NCBI GenBank assembly: GCA_046594105.1 | Contig: JBKJQB010000291.1 | Location: 1 to 5,828 of the forward strand | Reading direction: 5' to 3' | Length of the DNA: 5,828 bases | From: JBDSGC01 sp046594105 | GTDB taxonomy: Bacteria > Acidobacteriota > Thermoanaerobaculia > Gp7-AA8 | Part shown: piece by piece, positions 1 through 5,674 of the stretch | Position numbering within the stretch: position 1 is the first letter of the stretch | How the letters are laid out: every line of letters begins with the position of its first letter | Position numbers and translations under genes: made by a program | Notes under the pieces: generated by a model | What the model was told of the DNA's origin: nothing | The model's input: the letters and a program-made list of their open reading frames with translations, nothing else | Databases searched by the model: none

Positions 1-59
1 TCTGGTTTCTGGTTTCTGGTTTCTGGTTTGTAATTTCCTGGTTTGTAACTTCCTGTTTG
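1..59. repeat. Short tandem repeat: four 7-bp units, then two 15-bp units
   Basis: Positions 1-28 are four perfect copies of the 7-mer TCTGGTT. Positions 24-38 and 39-53 are two copies of TGGTTTGTAAYTTCC that differ only at 34/49 (T versus C), followed by a partial TG-TTTG. The 7-mer core TGGTT is reused inside the 15-mer, so the longer unit probably grew from the shorter one. The array touches the left edge of the window and may continue beyond it. It ends 14 bp before the start codon at 73, so it lies where the promoter or leader of the oxidoreductase gene should be. It is T-rich against a GC-rich background. An in-frame stop (31-33) inside it shows the downstream gene does not read through the whole array. 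Confidence 0.9.
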
Positions 60-72
60 CATCGGTCCTCTG

Positions 73-1503
73 ATGGACCGGCAACTCGATGCCGTGGTGG
101 TCGGCGCCGGACCGAACGGTCTCGCTGCGGCGATCGTCCTCGCCCGGCAGGGGCTCTCCGTCGAGATTCTCGAAGCGAACGAAACCATCGGCGGGGGAGC
201 GCGCACCGCGGAGCTGACCCTGCCGGGATTTCGTCATGACATCTGCTCGGCCATCCATCCCATGGCCATGGTCTCGCCGTTTTTCAGGAGTCTCCCTCTG
301 GCTGAGTACGGGCTGCAGTGGCTGGAGTCGCCGAACGCGATCGCCCATCCGCTCGATGACGGGCGCGCCGCGGTGCTGGAGCTTTCCATCGACAAGACCG
401 CCGACAGTCTGGGCGGCGATGGGGATGCCTATCGCAAGCTGATGGCACCGTTGGCCCGGAATGCCGCCGCGCTTTTCGAGGAGATTCTTCGTCCCATCCG
501 CCTCGTTCCGCGGCATCCCTTCGTGCTCGCGCGGTTCGGGCTGGACGGATTGCGCTCCGCGCGTTCGCTGGCCCGTTCCAGCTTCGAAGGAGATCTGGCG
601 CGTTCGCTGTTTTCCGGGTGTGCGGCGCATTCCTTCGTGCCCCTGGACTGGGCAGGTTCGGCCTCCTTCGGTCTCGTCCTCGCTTTGGCCGGACATGCCA
701 CCGGCTGGCCAGTGGCTCGAGGCGGATCGGAATCGATCATCGATGCCATGGCCGGATATGTTCGTTTCCTTGGCGGGTCGATCATCACCTCGCGCCGGGT
801 GAACAGCATGCGCGACCTCCCGTCATCAAGGTGCGTGCTTTTCGATGTGACGCCGCGGCAACTGGCAGCCATCGCCGAGGACGAACTGCCGGCCGGCTAC
901 GTCAAGAGGCTGCGACACTTTCGATACGGCCCCGGTGTGTTCAAGGTGGACTGGGCGCTGGACGGCCCCATCCCCTGGCGCGCGGCGGAGTGTCATCGCT
1001 CGGCCACCGTGCATGTTGGCGGGACGGTCGACGAGATCGCCGCACACGAAGCGGCGGTGTGGGAGGGTCGGTCGACCGATCGCCCTTTCGTGCTGGTGGC
1101 GCAGCAGAGTCTGTTCGACGACACGCGCGCGCCCGCCGGGAAGCACACCGGATGGGCCTACTGTCACGTACCGCACGGATCGACCGAAGACATGACCGGC
1201 GCGATCGAGGCGCAGATCGAGCGATTCGCTCCTGGATTTCGCGACCGTATTCTGGCGCGGCACACCATGAACACAGCGCAGTTCGAGAGGCACGACGCGA
1301 ACTTCATCGGCGGCGACATCGCCGGCGGCGCCAATACGCTGCTCCAGTTTCTGGCGCGTCCGTTTCCCTCGCTGAACCCCTACAGCACTCCCAACCCGCG
1401 GCTCTATCTCGCGTCGAGCTCGACGCCGCCCGGCGGCGGAGTGCACGGGATGTGCGGCTACTGGGCGGGGCAGGCGGCATTGAAACGGGTGTTTGGACGC
1501 TGA
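73..1503 (+). CDS. FAD-dependent oxidoreductase, phytoene desaturase-like (COG1233 type)
   Basis: The 476-residue protein begins with a dinucleotide-binding Rossmann fold: VVVGAGPNG (residues 8-16, GxGxxG), an acidic residue at the end of the second strand (E34) expected to bind the FAD ribose, and the GGGART turn (40-45) typical of amine-oxidase/phytoene-desaturase-like flavoproteins. Near the C-terminus, NPRLYLASSSTPPGGGVHGMCGYWAG (about 441-466, split here only as a description) is the second conserved FAD-contact region of this family. Length is normal for the family (about 480-550). The start at 73 is chosen because the Rossmann strand begins six residues in and the frame is closed at 31-33; no convincing Shine-Dalgarno is visible before it. 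The substrate is unknown. Phytoene desaturases act on carotenoids, but no crtB or other carotenoid gene adjoins, so a PYROXD2-like role is equally possible. It converges with the SDR gene. Confidence 0.88.
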   Translation: MDRQLDAVVVGAGPNGLAAAIVLARQGLSVEILEANETIGGGARTAELTLPGFRHDICSAIHPMAMVSPFFRSLPLAEYGLQWLESPNAIAHPLDDGRAAVLELSIDKTADSLGGDGDAYRKLMAPLARNAAALFEEILRPIRLVPRHPFVLARFGLDGLRSARSLARSSFEGDLARSLFSGCAAHSFVPLDWAGSASFGLVLALAGHATGWPVARGGSESIIDAMAGYVRFLGGSIITSRRVNSMRDLPSSRCVLFDVTPRQLAAIAEDELPAGYVKRLRHFRYGPGVFKVDWALDGPIPWRAAECHRSATVHVGGTVDEIAAHEAAVWEGRSTDRPFVLVAQQSLFDDTRAPAGKHTGWAYCHVPHGSTEDMTGAIEAQIERFAPGFRDRILARHTMNTAQFERHDANFIGGDIAGGANTLLQFLARPFPSLNPYSTPNPRLYLASSSTPPGGGVHGMCGYWAGQAALKRVFGR

Positions 1504-1541
1504 AGGCGGGCGCCGCTCCGTCGCAGGGTGCCGGGAAGCGA
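1504..1541. other. Short convergent gap without a clear terminator
   Basis: The 38 bp between the stop of the oxidoreductase (1501-1503) and the stop of the minus-strand SDR gene (1542-1544, read as TAA) contain no strong GC stem followed by a T-run on either strand. Transcripts from the two genes may therefore overlap at their 3' ends, or termination may be Rho-dependent. Confidence 0.5.
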
Positions 1542-3038
1542 TTACGGACGCTGCGGTACCGGCGGTCCCGCGTCCTCAGCGTCGTCACGTTTCCGCTGCT
1601 GCACCATCTCTTTTCGGCGCGCTTCCACCCTGGCCGCGGCCGCGTCATCCAGGGTCTCGGAAGTATTCTGAACGCCGGCGCTCGAGGTTCCCCCGCTGGC
1701 ATCGACGACCCGCTGGACTACTTCTTTCCAGTTAGAGTCCTGCATCGGCTCACCGACGCTTTTCAGCGCGACAAAGTCGAGGGTGTTTGCCGCGCGGGTG
1801 AAGGTGTCCACCGCGAACCGGAGTCCACCCGGTTGATCGGCGGTGGTGAATTCGACGGTGCCGGCGAGCGGGTGGCCCTCCAGCGTGGCCAGCACAACGC
1901 GAGTGGGCTCGGCCGCTTCCACCCGCACCTGCACGTTGCCGCGCAGAGGGATCCTGGCGGTGAGCGTCGCACCCAGATCGAGACGCTGCGGCGTGCCCGG
2001 CTCGGTGTCGAATTCGATGGGCATCACGTCGGACGCGCGATCGCGAAACCACGTCATCAGGCTTTCTGCAGCGAAGCTTGATCCGGCGATCTCGGCGAAA
2101 AACGTCTTGTGCTGGAGCGCGCCGACTCCCTCTTCCGCCAGTTGTTCCGGCAGCGAATCGGCGAGCAGGCGCAGACCCTTGTCGAGAAGGGTGGAAGCGA
2201 TCTTGAGTGTGTCGATGGCGTTTGGACGTCCCTCCACAATCACATTCTCTTCCTTCAGCATGGTCAGCCTCGATTGATCGATCGGAAGCGTCACCCCCAC
2301 TGCCGATCCCAGAGCCGTTGCCACCGACGCCAGGAAATGCGGAATGGGAACGCGCGCCGGCTTGCGATCGGTGATCACTGCGAGCCGGTCCAGCACATCG
2401 CGCATGGAGGTGATCTCGTGCCCGGCAATCTCCAGGGTCTGACCCTTCAGATCGTCCCTCTCGAGGATCTTCGTGCAAGCCTTTGCAAGGTCTTCGTGCC
2501 ACAGCGGCTGGAACGGTTGCTCGCCGCCATCGATCACGGGAACCACCGGCAGAGCCCGCACGGCCCGAAGCAGCAGGGAAATGACTTCGTCGCCGGGACC
2601 GTAGACATTGCCGGGACGGACGATGGTCCAGTGGAGCGTCGATTGCGCCACCAGCGACTCCGCTTTGCGCTTGCTGCGGTGGTACTCGGATTCGCCTTTC
2701 TCCGCTCCCAGTGAGGAGATGTAGATGAACCGGCCGACACCAGCGCGGAGTCCCTCGGCCAGCATGTTGGCGGTTCCTTCAACGTTGATACGCTCGAGTT
2801 CGGCCACGTCGTCCGATATCAGTCCGGCGATGTGCAGGAGGGCGTCGCAGCCCTCTGCAACTCCGGCCAGGGACGCGGCCTCCGAAACGTCCCCCTGAGC
2901 AGGCTCCACTCCGTTCCACTGCCTGGCGTCCTCTTCGGCGTGACGGGATAGAAGGCGCACCGTGTGCCCGCTCCGAATGAGCTCGCTGATGGTCTCTGTG
3001 CCGACGACACCGGTTCCGCCTGTGACCAGGATCCTCAT
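1542..3038 (-). CDS. SDR-type NAD(P)-binding protein fused to a DUF1990-like domain
   Basis: 498 residues. The N-terminal half is an atypical (NDUFA9/NmrA-like) short-chain dehydrogenase/reductase: MRILVTGGTGVVG with TGGTGVVG at 6-13 (TGxxGxxG), YISSLG (106-111), a YHRSK motif at 119-123 (YxxxK), and RPGNVYGPGD (141-150). Residues about 305-445 resemble DUF1990, with LGATLTARIP (355-364), ATLEGHPLAGTVEF (384-397; compare the YGTLPGHPE core of that family) and FAVDTFTRAAN (408-418). The tail, 450-498, is charged and probably disordered or helical, ending in a Pro-rich stretch. A longer frame opens 16 codons upstream (3086), but the start at 3038 is preferred: the Rossmann strand begins immediately and GGAG lies 7 nt upstream. 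The SDR half could bind NAD(P)H, or act as a redox sensor or chaperone as NDUFA9-like proteins do; no substrate can be named. The DUF1990 assignment rests on motif resemblance only. Confidence 0.88.
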   Translation of the reverse strand: MRILVTGGTGVVGTETISELIRSGHTVRLLSRHAEEDARQWNGVEPAQGDVSEAASLAGVAEGCDALLHIAGLISDDVAELERINVEGTANMLAEGLRAGVGRFIYISSLGAEKGESEYHRSKRKAESLVAQSTLHWTIVRPGNVYGPGDEVISLLLRAVRALPVVPVIDGGEQPFQPLWHEDLAKACTKILERDDLKGQTLEIAGHEITSMRDVLDRLAVITDRKPARVPIPHFLASVATALGSAVGVTLPIDQSRLTMLKEENVIVEGRPNAIDTLKIASTLLDKGLRLLADSLPEQLAEEGVGALQHKTFFAEIAGSSFAAESLMTWFRDRASDVMPIEFDTEPGTPQRLDLGATLTARIPLRGNVQVRVEAAEPTRVVLATLEGHPLAGTVEFTTADQPGGLRFAVDTFTRAANTLDFVALKSVGEPMQDSNWKEVVQRVVDASGGTSSAGVQNTSETLDDAAAARVEARRKEMVQQRKRDDAEDAGPPVPQRP

Positions 3039-3117
3039 CGAGGCGCTCCAACGCAGCACTAGTGCCAGTCTGATTCGTTCAGGCAACCGCTTCGGATTTC
3101 AGGTGCGAGAGTTTGCC

Positions 3118-3146
3118 TCCATACCCGCGGCACAGCACTTGCTCAA
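3118..3146 (-). promoter_or_regulatory. Possible sigma-70-like promoter for the SDR gene
   Basis: On the minus strand TTGAGC (3141-3146, four of six matches to TTGACA) is followed after exactly 17 bp by TATGGA (3118-3123, three of six to TATAAT). This would give a leader of roughly 70-75 nt before the start at 3038. The match is weak and chance occurrence cannot be excluded; spacing and position are the main support. Confidence 0.3.
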
Positions 3147-3156
3147 AATGCTGTGC
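3130..3156. promoter_or_regulatory. Perfect 8-bp inverted repeat, candidate operator or leader hairpin
   Basis: GCACAGCA (3130-3137) and TGCTGTGC (3149-3156) are exact reverse complements separated by 11 bp. The repeat lies in the divergent region between the SDR gene and the lipoprotein gene. One arm falls in the spacer and the other just upstream of the -35 of the candidate minus-strand promoter, so a dimeric regulator bound here could block it. If transcribed rightward it would instead form a hairpin ending about 10 nt before the lipoprotein Shine-Dalgarno. The sequence does not tell these apart. Confidence 0.45.
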
Positions 3157-3166
3157 TACCTACTTG

Positions 3167-3175
3167 AAGAGGAGG
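3167..3175 (+). promoter_or_regulatory. Strong ribosome binding site of the lipoprotein gene
   Basis: AAGAGGAGG ends 7 nt before the ATG at 3183. It is the strongest Shine-Dalgarno in the window and fixes the start of the Thr/Ser-rich protein, placing a normal-looking signal peptide right after it. Confidence 0.8.
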
Positions 3176-3182
3176 ACCCATC

Positions 3183-4574
3183 ATGCACTCGGTCACAACA
3201 AATGCACGGCATTCGGCACTGGGGCACGTTGGAATCCTGGCGCTCGCTCTGACCACATTCACCGTCGGATGCACGACCAACCACACTCCGGGAAGTGGCG
3301 AGCCATCGATGTCGACGCCGGCCGGGGCGAGGTCGACCTCGTCGACTCCAGGCGCTTCGTCGGGCGCCACCACAACCCCTGCCGTTGTCGAGGCTGCGAC
3401 CTCTCCAGTTGCATCGTCATCGACGAAACCGGTAAGCCGCGCCGACGCTGCCGCGGCCGTTCTGGCTGGTCATGAAGGGAAGGGCGGCAAGGTTCTCGGT
3501 AAGGCCAGTCCGGGCCGCTCCCCATCCGCAACGAAGGGTGCGGTGGCGGCGCCCATCACCGGGCAATACATCCCGCCGTCGCTGACGGCCAATCCTCAGG
3601 CCACGGTCAACTCGTCCATCAGTTCCGCGCCGACGCCGGTTGTGACCGGCGGCGCCAGTGGCGGCGGGGGAGCGATCGGTTTCGCGGTCGCAGGAACCGC
3701 CGGGTCGACGGGAGGCTCGGTCGGCGCGGCAGGGTCAGGATCCAACCCGACGATCTCGTCCGGATCCGCTCCGAGCAGCGCGACGACGAACACCACGGCC
3801 TCTCCCGCCACCTCGGGCGTTGGTGTGACTCCCACGACGCAGGGTCTCACCACCACTCCAGCCACCGCAGGTGTGCCGGCCGGCGTCAGTCCAACCACCG
3901 CCGGCATCGGGACGAATCCCACCACCACCGGATCGACCGTCACTCCGACCACCACCGGGGTCTCCCCGGTCGTCCCGACGGCCGTAAACCCGACGGTGAC
4001 AGCGTCTTCGCTCAGCTCCGGACCGGGAATCAATCAGGCGGTGGTGCCGGCGGCTTCCTCGACGCAGACCGGCGGTTCGAGCACTCAGGGCAACACCAGC
4101 AGCCAGCCCTTCCGGGTTGGTTCGGACGGGACGGGGACGGTCACCACATCCTCGGCGCCCGTGTTCAGCAGCAGCGTGAGCACACCGGCGGCCGCGCCCA
4201 CGTCCGCCACCCCCGGCCAGTTCGCCGCCAGTCCCAGCGTGGTCACTCAGGGCTCGCCCACACGAACGAATCCCACAGGCATCACCACAGGTTCCTCCGG
4301 CACGCCGATCATCAGCAACGCCGTCCTCGATCCGGGGACGGTCAACGCGACGGGCACGACCGCCTCAGTCTCGACGAGTCCGACCAGCAGCAAGACCGTG
4401 ACTGGAAAATCGGTCTCCACCACTCGCAAGAAGAGCACGAAGAAGAAAACGACGACCACCCGCAACACGCCGGTCGCGGCACCGAAGGTCCAGGTGACCA
4501 CCGACGCCAACGGGAATCCGGTCGTGACCAACGTCAAGCCAGCCACCACCAGCTCCAATCCTCCGAAACCTTGA
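3183..4574 (+). CDS. Predicted Thr/Ser/Gly/Pro-rich repetitive lipoprotein
   Basis: 463 residues; I recognise no named family. Residues 1-29 look like a lipoprotein signal peptide: R9 and H10, a hydrophobic core HVGILALALTTF (15-26), then TVG-C30, which satisfies the general lipobox pattern although Thr rather than Leu sits at -3. C30 is the only cysteine. The mature part is low complexity and probably disordered: dominated by Thr, Ser, Gly, Ala, Pro and Val, with no Trp and one Tyr (Y129). Residues 213-259 form about five units of 9-11 residues with consensus xxxTPTTxG. Residues 403-422 are Lys/Arg-rich (RKKSTKKK at 415-422), followed by a Pro-rich end. It is probably anchored to a membrane leaflet and extends into the periplasm or outward; Thr/Ser density suggests possible O-glycosylation, and the basic tail could contact peptidoglycan or another polyanion (both inference). 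A strong RBS and a shared terminator frame it as a single-gene unit. Confidence 0.85.
   Translation: MHSVTTNARHSALGHVGILALALTTFTVGCTTNHTPGSGEPSMSTPAGARSTSSTPGASSGATTTPAVVEAATSPVASSSTKPVSRADAAAAVLAGHEGKGGKVLGKASPGRSPSATKGAVAAPITGQYIPPSLTANPQATVNSSISSAPTPVVTGGASGGGGAIGFAVAGTAGSTGGSVGAAGSGSNPTISSGSAPSSATTNTTASPATSGVGVTPTTQGLTTTPATAGVPAGVSPTTAGIGTNPTTTGSTVTPTTTGVSPVVPTAVNPTVTASSLSSGPGINQAVVPAASSTQTGGSSTQGNTSSQPFRVGSDGTGTVTTSSAPVFSSSVSTPAAAPTSATPGQFAASPSVVTQGSPTRTNPTGITTGSSGTPIISNAVLDPGTVNATGTTASVSTSPTSSKTVTGKSVSTTRKKSTKKKTTTTRNTPVAAPKVQVTTDANGNPVVTNVKPATTSSNPPKP
3819..3959 (+). repeat. Degenerate in-frame 27-bp repeat in the lipoprotein
   Basis: Five consecutive units encode VGVTPTTQG (213-221), LTTTPATAG (222-230), VPAGVSPTTAG (231-241), IGTNPTTTG (242-250) and STVTPTTTG (251-259). 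Four are 9 residues (27 bp) and one is 11. The DNA units are diverged (ACC/ACG/ACT mixtures), so this is an old expansion conserved at protein level rather than a fresh slippage array. Confidence 0.7.
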
Positions 4575-4580
4575 CCGCAC

Positions 4581-4606
4581 AGCCGGCTGGCATTGCGTAG
4601 CCGGTT
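4581..4606. other. Minor stem-loop downstream of the lipoprotein stop
   Basis: AGCCGGCT (4581-4588) can pair with AGCCGGTT (4599-4606), including one G-U pair, around a 10-nt loop. It lies 6 nt after the stop codon and before the main terminator, with no T-run of its own. It may stabilise the 3' end of the mRNA. Confidence 0.4.
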
Positions 4607-4624
4607 CAGAGGGAGAAGGAAACA

Positions 4625-4652
4625 AAACGGCGGACCCGAGGGTCCGCCGTTT
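4625..4652. terminator. Bidirectional Rho-independent terminator
   Basis: AAACGGCGGACC (4625-4636) pairs perfectly with GGTCCGCCGTTT (4641-4652) around a CGAG tetraloop, a 12-bp stem. On the plus strand the stem ends in TTT and runs into TTTCTTGTTTC; on the minus strand it runs into TTTTGTTTCCTTC. U-rich tracts on both sides allow it to end transcription of the lipoprotein gene (+) and the BI-1 gene (-), which converge here. Confidence 0.88.
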
Positions 4653-4672
4653 CTTGTTTCGCAGGATGCTGT

Positions 4673-5392
4673 TCAGCGCTTCCGGCCGCCGCCGAAGATC
4701 TGGAGCATGAACAGGAAGATGTTGATGAAATCGAGGTACAGGGCCAGAGCGCCCATCACGCCGAGGTTCTCGCGCAGGGGACCGTCGACCATGGCCATGG
4801 TGCGCAGCTTCTGGGTGTCGTAGGCAGTGAGCCCGACGAAGACGAACACACCGATGATCGACACCACGAAGGTCAGGGCATTCGACTTGAGGAAGATGTT
4901 GACGACGCTGGCAATCACGATCCCGATCAGGCCCATGAAGAAGAAGGAGCCCCAGGAGGTCAGGTCACGTTTGGTCACCGTGCCGTAGACGCTCATGGCG
5001 GCGAACATTCCTGCCGAGGCCACGAAGGCCTGGACAATGGAGCCGCCGGAGTACGCCCAGAAAATGACGCTTAATGTCAGGCCATTGAGGAAGGAGTAGA
5101 CGAGGAATGCGCCCGCAGCGGTCCCCGCGGACATGTGCCGGATCCGGAACGAGAGGAAGAGCACGACGCCGACCTCGGCGATCATCAGGCCCACCCGCAC
5201 CATCGAGTTGCCGAGGACCAGCGCCTGCATCGCCGGGGACATCACCACCCAGAGCGAGGCGAACGCGGTCAGAAGCAGTCCACCAAACATCCATCCATAG
5301 ACCGACCGCACGAAGGCGCGGGTGCGCATCTCCATCTCGGCCGTCGACGCGTTGATCCATGCAGGTTGCTGCTGTGAAGTGTTCGGAAGCAT
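4673..5392 (-). CDS. Bax inhibitor-1 (BI-1)/YccA-YbhL family membrane protein
   Basis: 239 residues, the usual family length (about 215-240). Seven hydrophobic helices are apparent at roughly 32-52, 64-82, 92-112, 118-136, 148-167, 173-190 and 211-232, in the inner membrane. Family hallmarks are the GLTAYDTQKL segment (187-196) and ALALYLDFINIFLFMLQIFG near the end (215-234). D192 and D221 correspond to the aspartate pair that gates a pH-sensitive calcium leak in Bacillus YetJ (D171/D195), with about five extra residues between them. E. coli relatives include YbhL and YccA, the latter a modulator of the FtsH protease. The frame is open 65 codons further upstream (to 5587), but that extension is Arg-rich, crosses palindromic DNA and lacks family similarity; the start at 5392 has GGGAGGAA 5 nt upstream. 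The C-terminus is basic (GGGRKR). It is divergent from dnaK and convergent with the lipoprotein gene. Confidence 0.93.
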   Translation of the reverse strand: MLPNTSQQQPAWINASTAEMEMRTRAFVRSVYGWMFGGLLLTAFASLWVVMSPAMQALVLGNSMVRVGLMIAEVGVVLFLSFRIRHMSAGTAAGAFLVYSFLNGLTLSVIFWAYSGGSIVQAFVASAGMFAAMSVYGTVTKRDLTSWGSFFFMGLIGIVIASVVNIFLKSNALTFVVSIIGVFVFVGLTAYDTQKLRTMAMVDGPLRENLGVMGALALYLDFINIFLFMLQIFGGGRKR

Positions 5393-5397
5393 TCGAG

Positions 5398-5405
5398 TTC
5401 CTCCC
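5398..5405 (-). promoter_or_regulatory. Ribosome binding site fixing the BI-1 start
   Basis: Read on the minus strand, GGGAGGAA ends 5 nt before the ATG at 5392. This decides in favour of the 239-residue protein over the longer 304-residue reading starting at 5587. Confidence 0.8.
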
Positions 5406-5479
5406 AGTCGGCGGATGATAACGCGACGAACCCGATGCGCATTGCGTGCGCGAAAAGCACCAGAAGAATCTTCGTTGTT

Positions 5480-5566
5480 GCGCTTCGATCGAGTCCGCGA
5501 AGCGCGAGCATCGCGTCCGTCAGGCAGCCTTCGGAACGCCGGCATCCCTGCCGGCGGGCGCTCGCG
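5480..5566. repeat. Palindrome cluster resembling a REP/BIME-type element
   Basis: Three nested or adjacent inverted repeats occur here. GCGCTTCG (5480-5487) pairs with CGAAGCGC (5498-5505). CGCCGGCA (5537-5544) pairs with TGCCGGCG (5549-5556) around a 4-nt TCCC loop, a very stable hairpin. CGCGAGC (5503-5509) pairs with GCTCGCG (5560-5566) and would enclose the second hairpin, though it competes with the first. No T-run follows, so this is not a typical terminator. Compact GC palindromes in an intergenic site are what dispersed REP-like elements look like, but the copy number in the genome is unknown from this window. Confidence 0.55.
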
Positions 5567-5618
5567 GTGATGTCGGTCGGCTGTCATCCCTTCTCCCAGA
5601 AATTTGGAATATCACAAC

Positions 5619-5674
5619 GATGCGCTCAGGTTTGCATGCGTGTTGCAAGTTGACTATGACGCGCTCAGATTCGC
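5619..5674 (+). promoter_or_regulatory. 17-bp imperfect direct repeat upstream of dnaK
   Basis: GATGCGCTCAGGTTTGC (5619-5635) recurs as GACGCGCTCAGATTCGC (5658-5674), 14 of 17 identical with all three differences transitions. The copies start 39 bp apart and the second ends 25 bp before the dnaK ATG. Between them is TTGCA-N7-TGCAA (5632-5648) as an inverted repeat. The paired sites could bind a regulator of the chaperone gene. Confidence 0.45.
5632..5660 (+). promoter_or_regulatory. Possible dnaK promoter
   Basis: TTGCAT (5632-5637) and TATGAC (5655-5660) are separated by 17 bp, with three of six and four of six matches to sigma-70 hexamers. Transcription would start near 5667, within the second copy of the direct repeat. 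An alternative -35, TTGACT (5650-5655), is a better hexamer but has no good -10 at 16-18 bp. No E. coli-type sigma-32 promoter (CTTGAA-N14-CCCCAT) is seen. Confidence 0.28.

Noticed and set aside
1..59. CRISPR-like array
   Set aside because: Units are 7 and 15 bp and directly contiguous, with no unique spacers and no cas gene nearby.
826..1446. 206-codon minus-strand open frame antisense to the oxidoreductase
   Set aside because: No recognisable motif, Arg/Val-rich composition, and the plus strand carries a clear flavoprotein.
618..2081. Long plus-strand open frame of 487 codons spanning the end of the oxidoreductase and the start of the convergent gene region
   Set aside because: It overlaps two well-supported genes in other frames, is Arg/Gly/His-rich without any domain, and is a typical stop-poor shadow in GC-rich DNA.
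3039..3086. 16-codon N-terminal extension of the SDR protein
   Set aside because: SDR proteins start directly with the first Rossmann strand; GGAG 7 nt before 3038 supports the shorter form.
3596..4033. 145-codon minus-strand open frame rich in Val, Pro and Gly, opposite the lipoprotein
   Set aside because: It is the mirror of Thr/Gly/Pro-rich codons (ACC to GGT, GTC to GAC and so on). It has no good ribosome binding site, while the plus frame has a strong one and a signal peptide.
4625..4652. Possible regulatory operator rather than terminator
   Set aside because: The long GC stem, tetraloop and U-rich tracts on both sides between convergent genes fit a bidirectional terminator better.
5393..5587. 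65-codon N-terminal extension of the BI-1 protein
   Set aside because: The extension is Arg-rich, runs through palindromic DNA, does not resemble the family, and a good Shine-Dalgarno sits just before the internal ATG at 5392.
5435..5653. 72-codon plus-strand open frame in the BI-1/dnaK intergenic region
   Set aside because: It crosses the palindrome cluster and the direct repeat, has Arg/Ser-rich composition and no clear ribosome binding site.
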